Shown piece by piece: positions 50,583 to 59,675 of a stretch of 64,000 bases of DNA; the first letter of the stretch is position 1, and the number at the start of each line of letters is the position of its first letter. Origin of the DNA: a candidate division LCP-89 bacterium B3_LCP. Its GTDB lineage: Bacteria; Electryoneota; B3-LCP. The position numbers and the translations under genes are program-made. The notes beneath the pieces were generated by a model. That model ran no database searches. It saw only the letters and a list, made by a program, of their open reading frames with translations, and was not told where the DNA came from. The stretch spans positions 248,001 through 312,000 of the forward strand of contig NJBN01000001.1 in the NCBI GenBank assembly GCA_005223185.1, written 5' to 3'.

Positions 50583-53348
50583 ATGAATATGATAAGGAAA
50601 CGGATCTCCTTCAGCCTGATGATTGGTTTAATGGTTCTGGTTACCATAGCCGGAGCTCGTGACGATCAATCCATCATACAAAAATACCAGCCACCGGAAA
50701 CAGCCATTGCGAATATCGCGCGTTATAACCGGGTACACCGTAAAGGAAACATCTGGATGAACTTTACCAACTGGGGTTTCTTTGGTAACTACAGTAACGG
50801 CGATCCGGATGCCATGGAGGATCCGGAATACCCCGGAACCTGGGCTCCACAATGCGAATACCCCGGTGCTTCCGATGTGCAGTATCTGTTTATGGCCGCC
50901 ATCTGGGTTGGAGCGCTGGTAGAGGAAGCAGGGTTCTATTTCCCCCGTATTTCCGTAGGTTCAGAGGGGTGGACCGGACCGGGCCGCAATAATTTTGAAC
51001 TTGAGCCCGGCGAAATAGGCGGTTTACCGCAGAAAGAGCATGGGATACGTGAACGCAGTACTATACAGAATTCCTACAACCGCCTGGGTGAATACGTTTA
51101 TGACGAAGATGCCATCGCAGAGCAGGACTATTTAGCAGTTTACACCGATACCTTAGACGCCCAGTTCTGGACAGGATCGGATATTGTTGACGGTCCCCAT
51201 TTTCCATTAGGCGTGAGGATCAGCCAATCATCCTATTCCTGGTCTTATAATTACGCTCAGGATTTCATTCTTATAGACTACGAATTCGAGAATATCGCCA
51301 GCAATTTCCTACGGAACTTTTACATTGGTTTATATGTAGATGCCGATGTGGGATTATTGGGATCACCCTCATACTATGAAGATGATATCTGCGGTTTCCA
51401 GAGGTGGTACTATTATGATAGATACCTTCCTGATGGATCAACTGTACCGGATTCCTTGATAATCAATACCGCTTATATTTCTGATAATGACGGACGCCCC
51501 CAAACCATTGATTCCGGCAATGACTACACTTGTCCGGACGTCACCGGTACACGCGTCGTACGTGCGCCGAATCCGAGACTCGAGACCTCATTCAATTGGT
51601 GGATTTCCAACGGTAATTCCGACTTGGATTTCGGACCATCCTGGCTTACAGATGGTTCTGAAGGGAACTGGACAGCAACTTACGGCACCCCGAACGGTGA
51701 TGCCCGCAAATATTTCGTCATGTCAAATGGTGAATTCGATTACGATCAGATACATGTCGCCGACGACTCCTGGATTGAAGATAACCCCCAAATCACTTAT
51801 GATGAAGACAGCGTAGCTACAATTCATCCATGGAAGATAGAGGAATATTCTGAAGCGGGCGATTTAGCGAATGGTTATGATACACGTTACCTAATTTCCT
51901 GGGGTCCGTTAGGTATCCGGGATCACCAGGAACCAGGCACCGGCGAATGGGTCTATCGTTTAAATCCCGGTGAAAAGTTCCACATGACCATGGCGTACAT
52001 AGCTGGTGCTAACTTCCATACACCCGATGCACCGCAGGGAAACGTTTCAGGGACCAATCCAGTTAATGAATCACTCTTCAATTTTGCTCATTTGCAGCAT
52101 AACGCTGCCTGGGCTGCCCGCGTATTCGACAATGACATGGTGGACACCAACGGCGATGGATGGTATGGTGAAGACGTCGGCAGCGATATGCTATACGCGG
52201 AAAACATCGGGGATTCGGTGATCTATTTTGGTGAATTCATAGACATCTATCCGGGACCTGATGCGGATGGTACTGAACGAAACGGGAAGTTGGATGCAAA
52301 TGAAGATGGCATTTCCCGTCCGGAATTCGTCTACGATCCTCGCTATGGTGAATTGAACATCGGTTATACGCAGTACAACAATGTTATCGACCTCGGTGAT
52401 GGTATCCCGGATTTCAAAGGTCCGCCACCGCCGCCTATCCCTGAGCTCAGTTATGAACTAACCGAGACAGAGGTAATCCTTCGCTGGAATAACAACTCTG
52501 AAGATCAGGAGTACTTTGATCCCTTCTCGCACGCTCAGGACTTTGAAGGTTATAGAATCTACGTATCGAATACTGGACTGGAATACGATTATCAATTATT
52601 GGCAGAATTTGATGTTGTGGACTTTGCCTATTACAGCATAACTGATTCACTGGCGACGATTCCGGATGCTCAGACCAACGGCGCTGCTACCATAGATACA
52701 CTGGGTGATGGTTTAACTTATTATCGCAAACCTGTCAATACCAACACCGGCTTGTTGGCGATAGAAGAGACCGATTCGACCTACATCTATGCGATCAATA
52801 ACGCCCATGCGCTTTTCCCGAGGTACTACAGCGTAACTGCCTTTGATTTTGGTGATCCCAGTTCGGGTACAGAGCCGTTGGAAACGGCTCGCAACGCCAA
52901 TAGAGTTTACGTTGCCCCGTCGGGGAATCCTCAAAACAAGGTCAGCGTCGTGCCTAATCCCTACCGGGCTTATGAAGATTACACGCAGACGTACATAGAG
53001 ACCAGCCCGGGTTCCGGTCTTTCCTGGGAAAATCAGGATGATGGAACTCCCGATTATTTCCCGCAGACCGACCGGCGTTTGGAGTTTATTAATCTCCCCA
53101 TCAAATGCCTAATTCGCATATATACAGTCGCAGGAGATTTAGTCCAGATCATCCCGCATACGACTGAAATAATAAATAATTTTGGTGATCCTAATACTGG
53201 TTGGGTGAGTGATCATTCTGAGGGCTGGGATCTGAACAACCGAAATGGGCAGCAGGTGGTTTCAGGTCTTTACATGTTCAGTGTGGAAAACCTGACCTCA
53301 GGAAACGAAGGTAATATCGAAGTTGGTAAATTCGTCATCATTCGATGA
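50583..53348 (+). CDS. Large exported protein with C-terminal VPNPY/sorting-like domain
   Basis: 921 residues. The signal peptide ends near TIAGARDD. The body is rich in Tyr, Asp and Trp without recognisable catalytic motifs. A fibronectin III-like segment near residues 620-680 reads LRWNNNSEDQEYFDPF then FEGYRIYVSNTGL. The tail VSVVPNPYRAYEDY, then FINLPIKCLIRIYTVAGDLV, then GLYMFSVENL, ending GKFVIIR, is a variant of the secretion sorting domain with VPNPY in place of YPNPF. It is probably exported to the surface. Third gene of the operon. Confidence 0.82.
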   Translation: MNMIRKRISFSLMIGLMVLVTIAGARDDQSIIQKYQPPETAIANIARYNRVHRKGNIWMNFTNWGFFGNYSNGDPDAMEDPEYPGTWAPQCEYPGASDVQYLFMAAIWVGALVEEAGFYFPRISVGSEGWTGPGRNNFELEPGEIGGLPQKEHGIRERSTIQNSYNRLGEYVYDEDAIAEQDYLAVYTDTLDAQFWTGSDIVDGPHFPLGVRISQSSYSWSYNYAQDFILIDYEFENIASNFLRNFYIGLYVDADVGLLGSPSYYEDDICGFQRWYYYDRYLPDGSTVPDSLIINTAYISDNDGRPQTIDSGNDYTCPDVTGTRVVRAPNPRLETSFNWWISNGNSDLDFGPSWLTDGSEGNWTATYGTPNGDARKYFVMSNGEFDYDQIHVADDSWIEDNPQITYDEDSVATIHPWKIEEYSEAGDLANGYDTRYLISWGPLGIRDHQEPGTGEWVYRLNPGEKFHMTMAYIAGANFHTPDAPQGNVSGTNPVNESLFNFAHLQHNAAWAARVFDNDMVDTNGDGWYGEDVGSDMLYAENIGDSVIYFGEFIDIYPGPDADGTERNGKLDANEDGISRPEFVYDPRYGELNIGYTQYNNVIDLGDGIPDFKGPPPPPIPELSYELTETEVILRWNNNSEDQEYFDPFSHAQDFEGYRIYVSNTGLEYDYQLLAEFDVVDFAYYSITDSLATIPDAQTNGAATIDTLGDGLTYYRKPVNTNTGLLAIEETDSTYIYAINNAHALFPRYYSVTAFDFGDPSSGTEPLETARNANRVYVAPSGNPQNKVSVVPNPYRAYEDYTQTYIETSPGSGLSWENQDDGTPDYFPQTDRRLEFINLPIKCLIRIYTVAGDLVQIIPHTTEIINNFGDPNTGWVSDHSEGWDLNNRNGQQVVSGLYMFSVENLTSGNEGNIEVGKFVIIR

Positions 53349-53384
53349 TGCTTAAAGGAGCCATTTAGTAGCTCGGAGCAACTT

Positions 53385-56300
53385 ATGACCAAGCCAATCC
53401 GCAAAGTTCCGCGAAATAGCGTAAAGTCAAGCGCCATTGTAATTTGTATCATTTTAAGTGCGTCAGTTCTTTTCGCTGCACAGGATCAAGCAGCCCTGAC
53501 CCCGGGTTCGCCTGACGGCACTGCCATCAATGGCAGCGTTTCCGGCGTGTGGGATATTACCGGGTCTCCTTACAATGTAGATGGATCAATTACCGTCGAG
53601 GAAGGTGACAGCTTGATCATCGAAGCTGGCGTCGAAGTCGTTTTTGACGGGAATTACCAGTTTGTGGTGGAGGGGTATCTCTATGCCGTCGGCGCCGAAA
53701 CAAGCGGAGATTCAATCATCTTCAGAGCCGATGACCCATTAGTGGGCTGGGGAGGAATTCGCCTCAATCAGGCTCATGTAAATTCCCGCCTGGAGTATTG
53801 TCATTTTACTGGCGGATGGGCTAATGGAATTGATTTTCCTGATAACTGCGGCGGAGCTCTCTATATCTACGGTTCAATTGCTGCAGTGAGTCACTGTTCA
53901 TTTGTTGGGAATCACGCGGCGTACAACGGCGGAGCTATTTTCATCTGGGGTTCTACCCCTGATATGGAATATAATCTCTTTACCGGTAACTTTGCCGATA
54001 ATCTCTACGGGCATGCTTTATATATGGGGAGCTGCCCTGGTGTGGCTTTGAATCATTTTACCATAGCAGGAAATAACAGCACGGAGAACGATTCCACCAG
54101 TTACAGCCTTTATGTAACGTCCATGTCTTTTGAGATGCAAAATAGCATTCTCTGGGACACCCATTACTTCTCATTCGATGATGCCATAATCACCTATAGT
54201 GTAGTCGATACTCTTGAAGATGAAGTTCTGGAACTCTTCGGTGAGGGTAACTTAAATATAGATCCGCTCTTCGTCTTCCTGGACAGTCTCAATCAGAACA
54301 CAGACTTGCATCTGAACCTGCATAGTCCTTGTATCGATGCTGCCTCAGTGCTATCCCCATATACCAACGAACTGGAACCGCACGGCGATAGAGCCAATAT
54401 GGGCGCTTATGGAAATAGTCAAATAGCCGCCATTTCCGTCCCAGTCTTATCATTTTCGGCGGATTCTGTGATGACTTATCTACCTACAGACTCAACCTAT
54501 TTCTATCTTCAGAAGATAGGTACTTCAGGTACAGTTGTCAAGGATACGACCGGGCAAAATGCGTACCCGGCGTATACGAGAATCTACAATTTAGGAAAAC
54601 AACCTCTACATATATATGATATCGAATTCTCAGATAATCAGTACGGTAGTAATTTTTGGAATTTAGTTGATAGCACTTTAACACCTATTTCCCTGGTGAT
54701 TGCACCCTCAGCTTCAGCTAATCTTACGATGACATTTACGCCTGAAGTCTTAGGTTTCATCAGTGCTACTGCTACCTTCATCGACAATGATGATTTTGCC
54801 AATGTTGTTTTGACGCTAGAGGGTATAGGTGTAGATCCGGTTATGGAAGCCAATCCAACTAATTTCGATTTCCCGCTTACGGCTGTAGGAGCCCAAGTCC
54901 CCATGAACATTAACATATCCAATGTGGGAACGGGTGCTGGATCAGATTTAATAATCAGTTGGTACGGTACCAGTAGTAATTTCCATATAGAAGATGGGGC
55001 GGGGAATACATCCGGTAATGAAGCAATTCCTGTTGGTGGAGCGACTACACATCAGATCGTGTTCACTCCCCAGAATGCAAGCCTCGGTTTTATTGACAGT
55101 CTCTTTTATGAGAACAATGCCGGTGATGATTTCTATATCTACGTCAGCGGATCGGCGGAAGAGCCAGATCTGGATTGGGAACCGGATTCACTTGAATTCA
55201 GCGTGGTGACTGTCGATCAGGATTCAACACTCGAAATCTGGGTTTACAACGAATATGGTGGTGTAAATTTGGTGTTGGGTAACTGGGATCTAACTGATTT
55301 TACCAGTTCGAACGACTTCACCATAGTGATGCCTCCGTCACCAGTAATTCCACCTCAGGACAGCACCAATGTTCAGGTAATATTCCATCCGGATTCTGCG
55401 GGTACTTACAACGAAGTGCTGTCTATAGGAACGAATATGCCGGACGCAGATGTGATCATTGTTCGTTTGTTGGGTACTGGTACCAGTCAGATAAACTGGG
55501 TTATCGATGAAGTGAGTGGCACCTGGACTGCCGCCCAGTCGCCCTATTACGTGGTTGGTGATATTTCGATTCTTGAGGGTGAGACCTTAGTTATAGAGCC
55601 GAACGTCGATGTGGTGTTCGAGGGCGATTTTGAAATCCATGTTTATGGGAAGCTGGATGCCCAGGGTACTGCTACGGACACGATCGAATTTACCACAATC
55701 GACGAAGTGGACAGCACCTGGTCGGGGATAACTTTCGAGACAGGTTCTTCTTCTGAATCTGTGATGAGTTTTTGTGCCTTACATCGCGGAGCCGTGTATG
55801 ACTCATCTATGTTTGGCGGCGCTATGAGAATTAAACAGGCAGCTCCTACTATCGAATCCTGCCTTTTCTATGATAACGTAGCTTACCGTGGCGGCGCCTT
55901 GGCACTTTTAAATGCTTCTGAAGCTACCGTAACCGGGTGTACCTTCTATGAGAACAGCGCGGATTCTGCCTTCCTGGATTCTACCTATGGCTATGGAGGT
56001 GGTATATTCGTTAACTGGTACTCCAGGTCTGATGTGGTTGATTGCGAGTTCTATGATAATACAGCCATCTATGGTGGTGGTATCTACCTTGTTGGTGCCG
56101 ATGGATCGGTAACTTCATGCAACGTCTTCGACAACCAGGCCTCCGAGATGGGAGGTGGGATTTTCATAGGATCTGGTTCTACCACTGAAATGGCGGAAAA
56201 TGAGATTTATAGTAACGTTTCAGCGACCGGCGGCGGTGTCGCCATTCATGGTTACAGCAGACCATATATCCATAATGAGGCTATCTACCAGAACACAGCC

Positions 56301-57764
56301 GATTCTACTGGCGGTACCGGTGGTACAGGTGGCGGAATGTTCATACAGGATGGGTGTAATCCGGTGATTCTGCAAACATTATTCGCTGAAAATACAGCGC
56401 CACTGGGAGGCAGTGCACTCTACACGATTGGATCTGGCGCAATAATCAACTACTGTACTTTTGCTGCAACAGGTTCTGAGGTGGATGGTTGGCTGTTAAC
56501 GGCGATGGGTGGTGATCAGAGTATGATCTCCAACTCGATATTGTGGGGAACCGGATGGGTGGACAGCTCTTACGTTCCACTCTACACTGAAGAATCAGAC
56601 ATTGCCATTTCATTTAGCGACGTCATTGACAGTTTGATGTATCCGGATGCAGCCAACAGCAATATAAACGATAATCCTGATTTTACTGGAATCGGCACGA
56701 TACCAGAGATGTACTTATTATCAGGAACTTCGCCGTGTCTGGATAAATCCGAAGAAGGTGGTGAAATCGGATTTAATGGCGGAAGTTCAACACTGGATTG
56801 GACCGTTACGCTAGTTCTGTTACAGAACCCGGTACAGATGAACGATATGAATTTCGTCTTAACCAGCACCATTCCTCTAACCTCACCACCCTTCATGTAC
56901 CTGGAACAGGATCTTCCTGATACTCTGGAATATATACCTGTTGACAGCGCTTATATGGCTCAAATCGCACCCATGGTTTACCGCCAGGCTATCTTCGAAT
57001 CTGAGTTGGATTATCCGAGTATTGCTACTTTCACTTTCAACAATATAATGGGTGATCAGGGCGAAATGGTGCAGGATTTCATAGCCAGTACGCTGTCATC
57101 ATTCAGCAATACCATAACCTATGGTGACGAACTGATAGCTCAATTCAGATCAACCGGTGGAACCGGATCATGGGGTATTTTCCCTGAATACTATACAGAA
57201 CCGAAACCCGTCGATCCTGAACTGGAGGCGATCGGAATGGCATACCAGATCTTCACTGCCGGCGCAGATGTGGCTGAAGGACGAGTTGAATTCCTGTTGA
57301 ACGAGACGATCTTAGGTTCTTACAGCGCTGATGGTTGTGGCATAGCAGTATGGAATGATGAAGGTCATTGGGACATGCTGCCTTCGTACCTTAACGGCAG
57401 CAAGGATGCTATCTGGGTGTCCGTTGAGGAGACCGGGACGTACAGGTTGATATGGGGTGATAACAGTAAGACCGTTGCATTGCCATCGGAAATCACACTA
57501 ATGCAGAATTACCCCAACCCATTCAACCCGGAAACGGTCATAGGCTTCGCGATGCCTGATGCCGGTCTGGTAAAGTTAGACGTTTACAACTTGATGGGAC
57601 GCAAGGTTACCACTCTGCTTAACGAATATGTTGGACCTGGTTTTCATCAGATTCGCTGGACCGGAGAAAACAGTTATGGTGTATCTGCCTCAAGTGGCGT
57701 TTATTTTTACAGGCTTGAAGTGGGCAGCCAGATGATAAGTAAGAAAATGATTCTCCTGCGATAA
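53385..57764 (+). CDS. Giant secreted beta-helix and choice-of-anchor protein with sorting tail
   Basis: 1459 residues with a signal peptide ending LFAAQDQ. Domains in order: a beta-helix (about 60-350, with GGALYIYGS and GGAIFIWGS coils); a beta-sandwich pair of the choice-of-anchor/ASPM-SPD-2-Hydin type (about 400-700, IYNLGKQPLHIYDIEFSDN, FDFPLTAVGAQVPMNINISN); a second beta-helix (about 720-1090, GGGIFVNWYSRSDVVDCEF, GGGIYLVGADGSV). After a spacer, the sorting domain YPNPFNPETVIGFAM runs to KKMILLR. It is likely a surface-displayed adhesin or glycan-binding protein. It starts 36 bp after the previous gene. Confidence 0.9.
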   Translation: MTKPIRKVPRNSVKSSAIVICIILSASVLFAAQDQAALTPGSPDGTAINGSVSGVWDITGSPYNVDGSITVEEGDSLIIEAGVEVVFDGNYQFVVEGYLYAVGAETSGDSIIFRADDPLVGWGGIRLNQAHVNSRLEYCHFTGGWANGIDFPDNCGGALYIYGSIAAVSHCSFVGNHAAYNGGAIFIWGSTPDMEYNLFTGNFADNLYGHALYMGSCPGVALNHFTIAGNNSTENDSTSYSLYVTSMSFEMQNSILWDTHYFSFDDAIITYSVVDTLEDEVLELFGEGNLNIDPLFVFLDSLNQNTDLHLNLHSPCIDAASVLSPYTNELEPHGDRANMGAYGNSQIAAISVPVLSFSADSVMTYLPTDSTYFYLQKIGTSGTVVKDTTGQNAYPAYTRIYNLGKQPLHIYDIEFSDNQYGSNFWNLVDSTLTPISLVIAPSASANLTMTFTPEVLGFISATATFIDNDDFANVVLTLEGIGVDPVMEANPTNFDFPLTAVGAQVPMNINISNVGTGAGSDLIISWYGTSSNFHIEDGAGNTSGNEAIPVGGATTHQIVFTPQNASLGFIDSLFYENNAGDDFYIYVSGSAEEPDLDWEPDSLEFSVVTVDQDSTLEIWVYNEYGGVNLVLGNWDLTDFTSSNDFTIVMPPSPVIPPQDSTNVQVIFHPDSAGTYNEVLSIGTNMPDADVIIVRLLGTGTSQINWVIDEVSGTWTAAQSPYYVVGDISILEGETLVIEPNVDVVFEGDFEIHVYGKLDAQGTATDTIEFTTIDEVDSTWSGITFETGSSSESVMSFCALHRGAVYDSSMFGGAMRIKQAAPTIESCLFYDNVAYRGGALALLNASEATVTGCTFYENSADSAFLDSTYGYGGGIFVNWYSRSDVVDCEFYDNTAIYGGGIYLVGADGSVTSCNVFDNQASEMGGGIFIGSGSTTEMAENEIYSNVSATGGGVAIHGYSRPYIHNEAIYQNTADSTGGTGGTGGGMFIQDGCNPVILQTLFAENTAPLGGSALYTIGSGAIINYCTFAATGSEVDGWLLTAMGGDQSMISNSILWGTGWVDSSYVPLYTEESDIAISFSDVIDSLMYPDAANSNINDNPDFTGIGTIPEMYLLSGTSPCLDKSEEGGEIGFNGGSSTLDWTVTLVLLQNPVQMNDMNFVLTSTIPLTSPPFMYLEQDLPDTLEYIPVDSAYMAQIAPMVYRQAIFESELDYPSIATFTFNNIMGDQGEMVQDFIASTLSSFSNTITYGDELIAQFRSTGGTGSWGIFPEYYTEPKPVDPELEAIGMAYQIFTAGADVAEGRVEFLLNETILGSYSADGCGIAVWNDEGHWDMLPSYLNGSKDAIWVSVEETGTYRLIWGDNSKTVALPSEITLMQNYPNPFNPETVIGFAMPDAGLVKLDVYNLMGRKVTTLLNEYVGPGFHQIRWTGENSYGVSASSGVYFYRLEVGSQMISKKMILLR

Positions 57765-57793
57765 ATCGAACATTACTTTCGGGAGCACAATAT

Positions 57794-58543
57794 ATGAAAC
57801 GCTTCGTGCAAATACTACCAATCATTCTCATCTGTGGAGCGCTGCTTTTTGTGGGCTGCGCAACTGACGAGGGGACGGGTATTGAAGACCCGACCACAGC
57901 AACGGGATGGATAGAGTTGGGCTGGTCACAGTTCGAAATCGGTGATTACGATAATGCTGATTATTCATTCTCTTTCGGAATCAACGATGCTGAACAGGAC
58001 TACTGGAATGCCTACGAGGATTCGCTTTATGCTGCTGCGATTGGTGATTCTACGGGACAGGATTCGTTGCATCAAGTCATGATGGATCAGTTGGAAATCT
58101 TGACGGATGGTCTCACCGGTATAGGTTGGAATTCGGTCAAACAGGCCAACGCTGCCACAGCGTCCTTTGTCTTCATAAACGCGATTGACATCGATCCTGA
58201 CTACATAGACGCGTTGGCTGGCTTTGCTTTTTCACTGCAGACCATAGAACAGTGGCTGCAGTCGAACGAGAATGTCGAGTCAGTTCTGGGATTGGATCCC
58301 GACTGGGAGTTCGAACACGATTGGCAGATTGACTATTTAGACTTGATGTTGATGCGGGCGGAAAACTATTTCTTCTTAGCGGACTTCGAAGCCAGTCTGT
58401 TGGAAGCTTTAGTAGTTAATGATCTGGTTCGAGCGGATTATCCTCAACTTCCGGCATACACGGTTGAAGACTTTAATCTGGCTACAATTGAGGGCAGAAC
58501 GGCGTTGATTGAACTAATTGACACGCTGGAAGATTACTTGTAA
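57794..58543 (+). CDS. TPR-like lipoprotein
   Basis: 249 residues. Lipobox LFVGC has its cysteine at residue 22. The mature part is helical and acidic with tetratricopeptide-like phrases (GWIELGWSQFEIGDYDNADYSF, DYIDALAGFAFSLQTIEQWL, AENYFFLADFEASLLEAL). It is likely a periplasmic or outer-membrane scaffold for the neighbouring surface proteins. It lies 29 bp after the giant beta-helix gene, and the PorV-like ATG lies 34 bp beyond its stop. Confidence 0.82.
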   Translation: MKRFVQILPIILICGALLFVGCATDEGTGIEDPTTATGWIELGWSQFEIGDYDNADYSFSFGINDAEQDYWNAYEDSLYAAAIGDSTGQDSLHQVMMDQLEILTDGLTGIGWNSVKQANAATASFVFINAIDIDPDYIDALAGFAFSLQTIEQWLQSNENVESVLGLDPDWEFEHDWQIDYLDLMLMRAENYFFLADFEASLLEALVVNDLVRADYPQLPAYTVEDFNLATIEGRTALIELIDTLEDYL

Positions 58544-58577
58544 AGAACGGAGTTTCCGGATTACGGGAGCGGAAATC

Positions 58578-59615
58578 ATGAGAAAACTAAGTACAATAGC
58601 CCTGCTAACCCTACTTTTATTCCCTGGTTTATGTTGGGGACAAGCCAAGGTCGGGACCGCGGGAGTGAACTTTCTGAAAGTCGGCGTCAGTGCACGTGCA
58701 ATGGGTATGGCTGAAGCCTTTATCGGAGTTGCGGATGACGCATCGGCGTTATACTATAATCCCGGCGGTTTGATGCAACTTGATGAAGCCGACCACATCC
58801 TCACCCACATATCCTATCCGGCAGGTATCCAGTTTGAATACTTAGGGACAGCCTGGCCGATTCCACGTTTAAACGCGGTGGTGGGCGCGCACATCACCTT
58901 CTTGCACACCGACAAGATGAATGAAACTACTCCTGAACAGCCCTACGGAACGGGAAGACAGTTTACCGCCTCCGACCTGGCTATGGGTGTGACATACGCC
59001 CAGAAGTTGACAGATAAGTTCTCCGTTGGTGGTAACGTTAAAATTATCGAAGAACGCCTGGCGGATCAGAAAGCTACCGGAGTTGCCTTCGATGTAGGGA
59101 CTTTTTACGAAACAGGCTGGAAATCCGTAGTGATTGCTATGGCGATCACCAATTTCGGTCCTGACATGAATTTCGTGGATTCGCCGTTCCCCATGCCGAT
59201 AAACTTCAAATTCGGTGGGTCGATGCGTGCTGTTCAGACAGAACATCATAGTGTGATTCTGGCATTAGAAGGTTCTCATCCCAACGATAATTTAGAGCAA
59301 TTTAACATTGGGGTTGAATACAGCTTTATGGATTTGGCTTTCCTGCGTGCCGGAAAGAAAATCAACGGCTGGAAACGTTACACATGGGATGAATTCCAGA
59401 CTGACAATGAAAAAGACCCATATATAGAATATCCCGTCGTCAATGAGGATGGTTCAGTGTCCTTAGATGGCTTGTGTCTTGGAGCTGGTATCAGGCTGAG
59501 GCTTCCGACGCTGGATATTCGCATTGATTATGCCTATACAAACGTGGAAAAACTTGGTTCGATGTCCTTCTTTACGCTGGGCATCAACATGCCCAGCCCG
59601 ACAGTGGGATTTTAA
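58578..59615 (+). CDS. PorV/PorQ-family outer-membrane protein
   Basis: 345 residues from the ATG at 58578. The signal peptide ends LCWGQ. The mature start, GTAGVNFLKVGVSARAMGMAEAFIGVADDASALYYNPGGL, is the defining N-terminal pattern of the PorV/PorQ (UPF0164) group, FadL-like barrels. PorV carries type IX substrates from the translocon to the attachment complex. Its place in the same operon as a protein with a sorting tail supports that role. A function as an ordinary channel cannot be excluded. Confidence 0.9.
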   Translation: MRKLSTIALLTLLLFPGLCWGQAKVGTAGVNFLKVGVSARAMGMAEAFIGVADDASALYYNPGGLMQLDEADHILTHISYPAGIQFEYLGTAWPIPRLNAVVGAHITFLHTDKMNETTPEQPYGTGRQFTASDLAMGVTYAQKLTDKFSVGGNVKIIEERLADQKATGVAFDVGTFYETGWKSVVIAMAITNFGPDMNFVDSPFPMPINFKFGGSMRAVQTEHHSVILALEGSHPNDNLEQFNIGVEYSFMDLAFLRAGKKINGWKRYTWDEFQTDNEKDPYIEYPVVNEDGSVSLDGLCLGAGIRLRLPTLDIRIDYAYTNVEKLGSMSFFTLGINMPSPTVGF

Positions 59616-59675
59616 ATCTGAAACGAGCAGAAGAAGATTTACCCTGGGGTAGTTATCACCTAGTGGGAGTAAAAG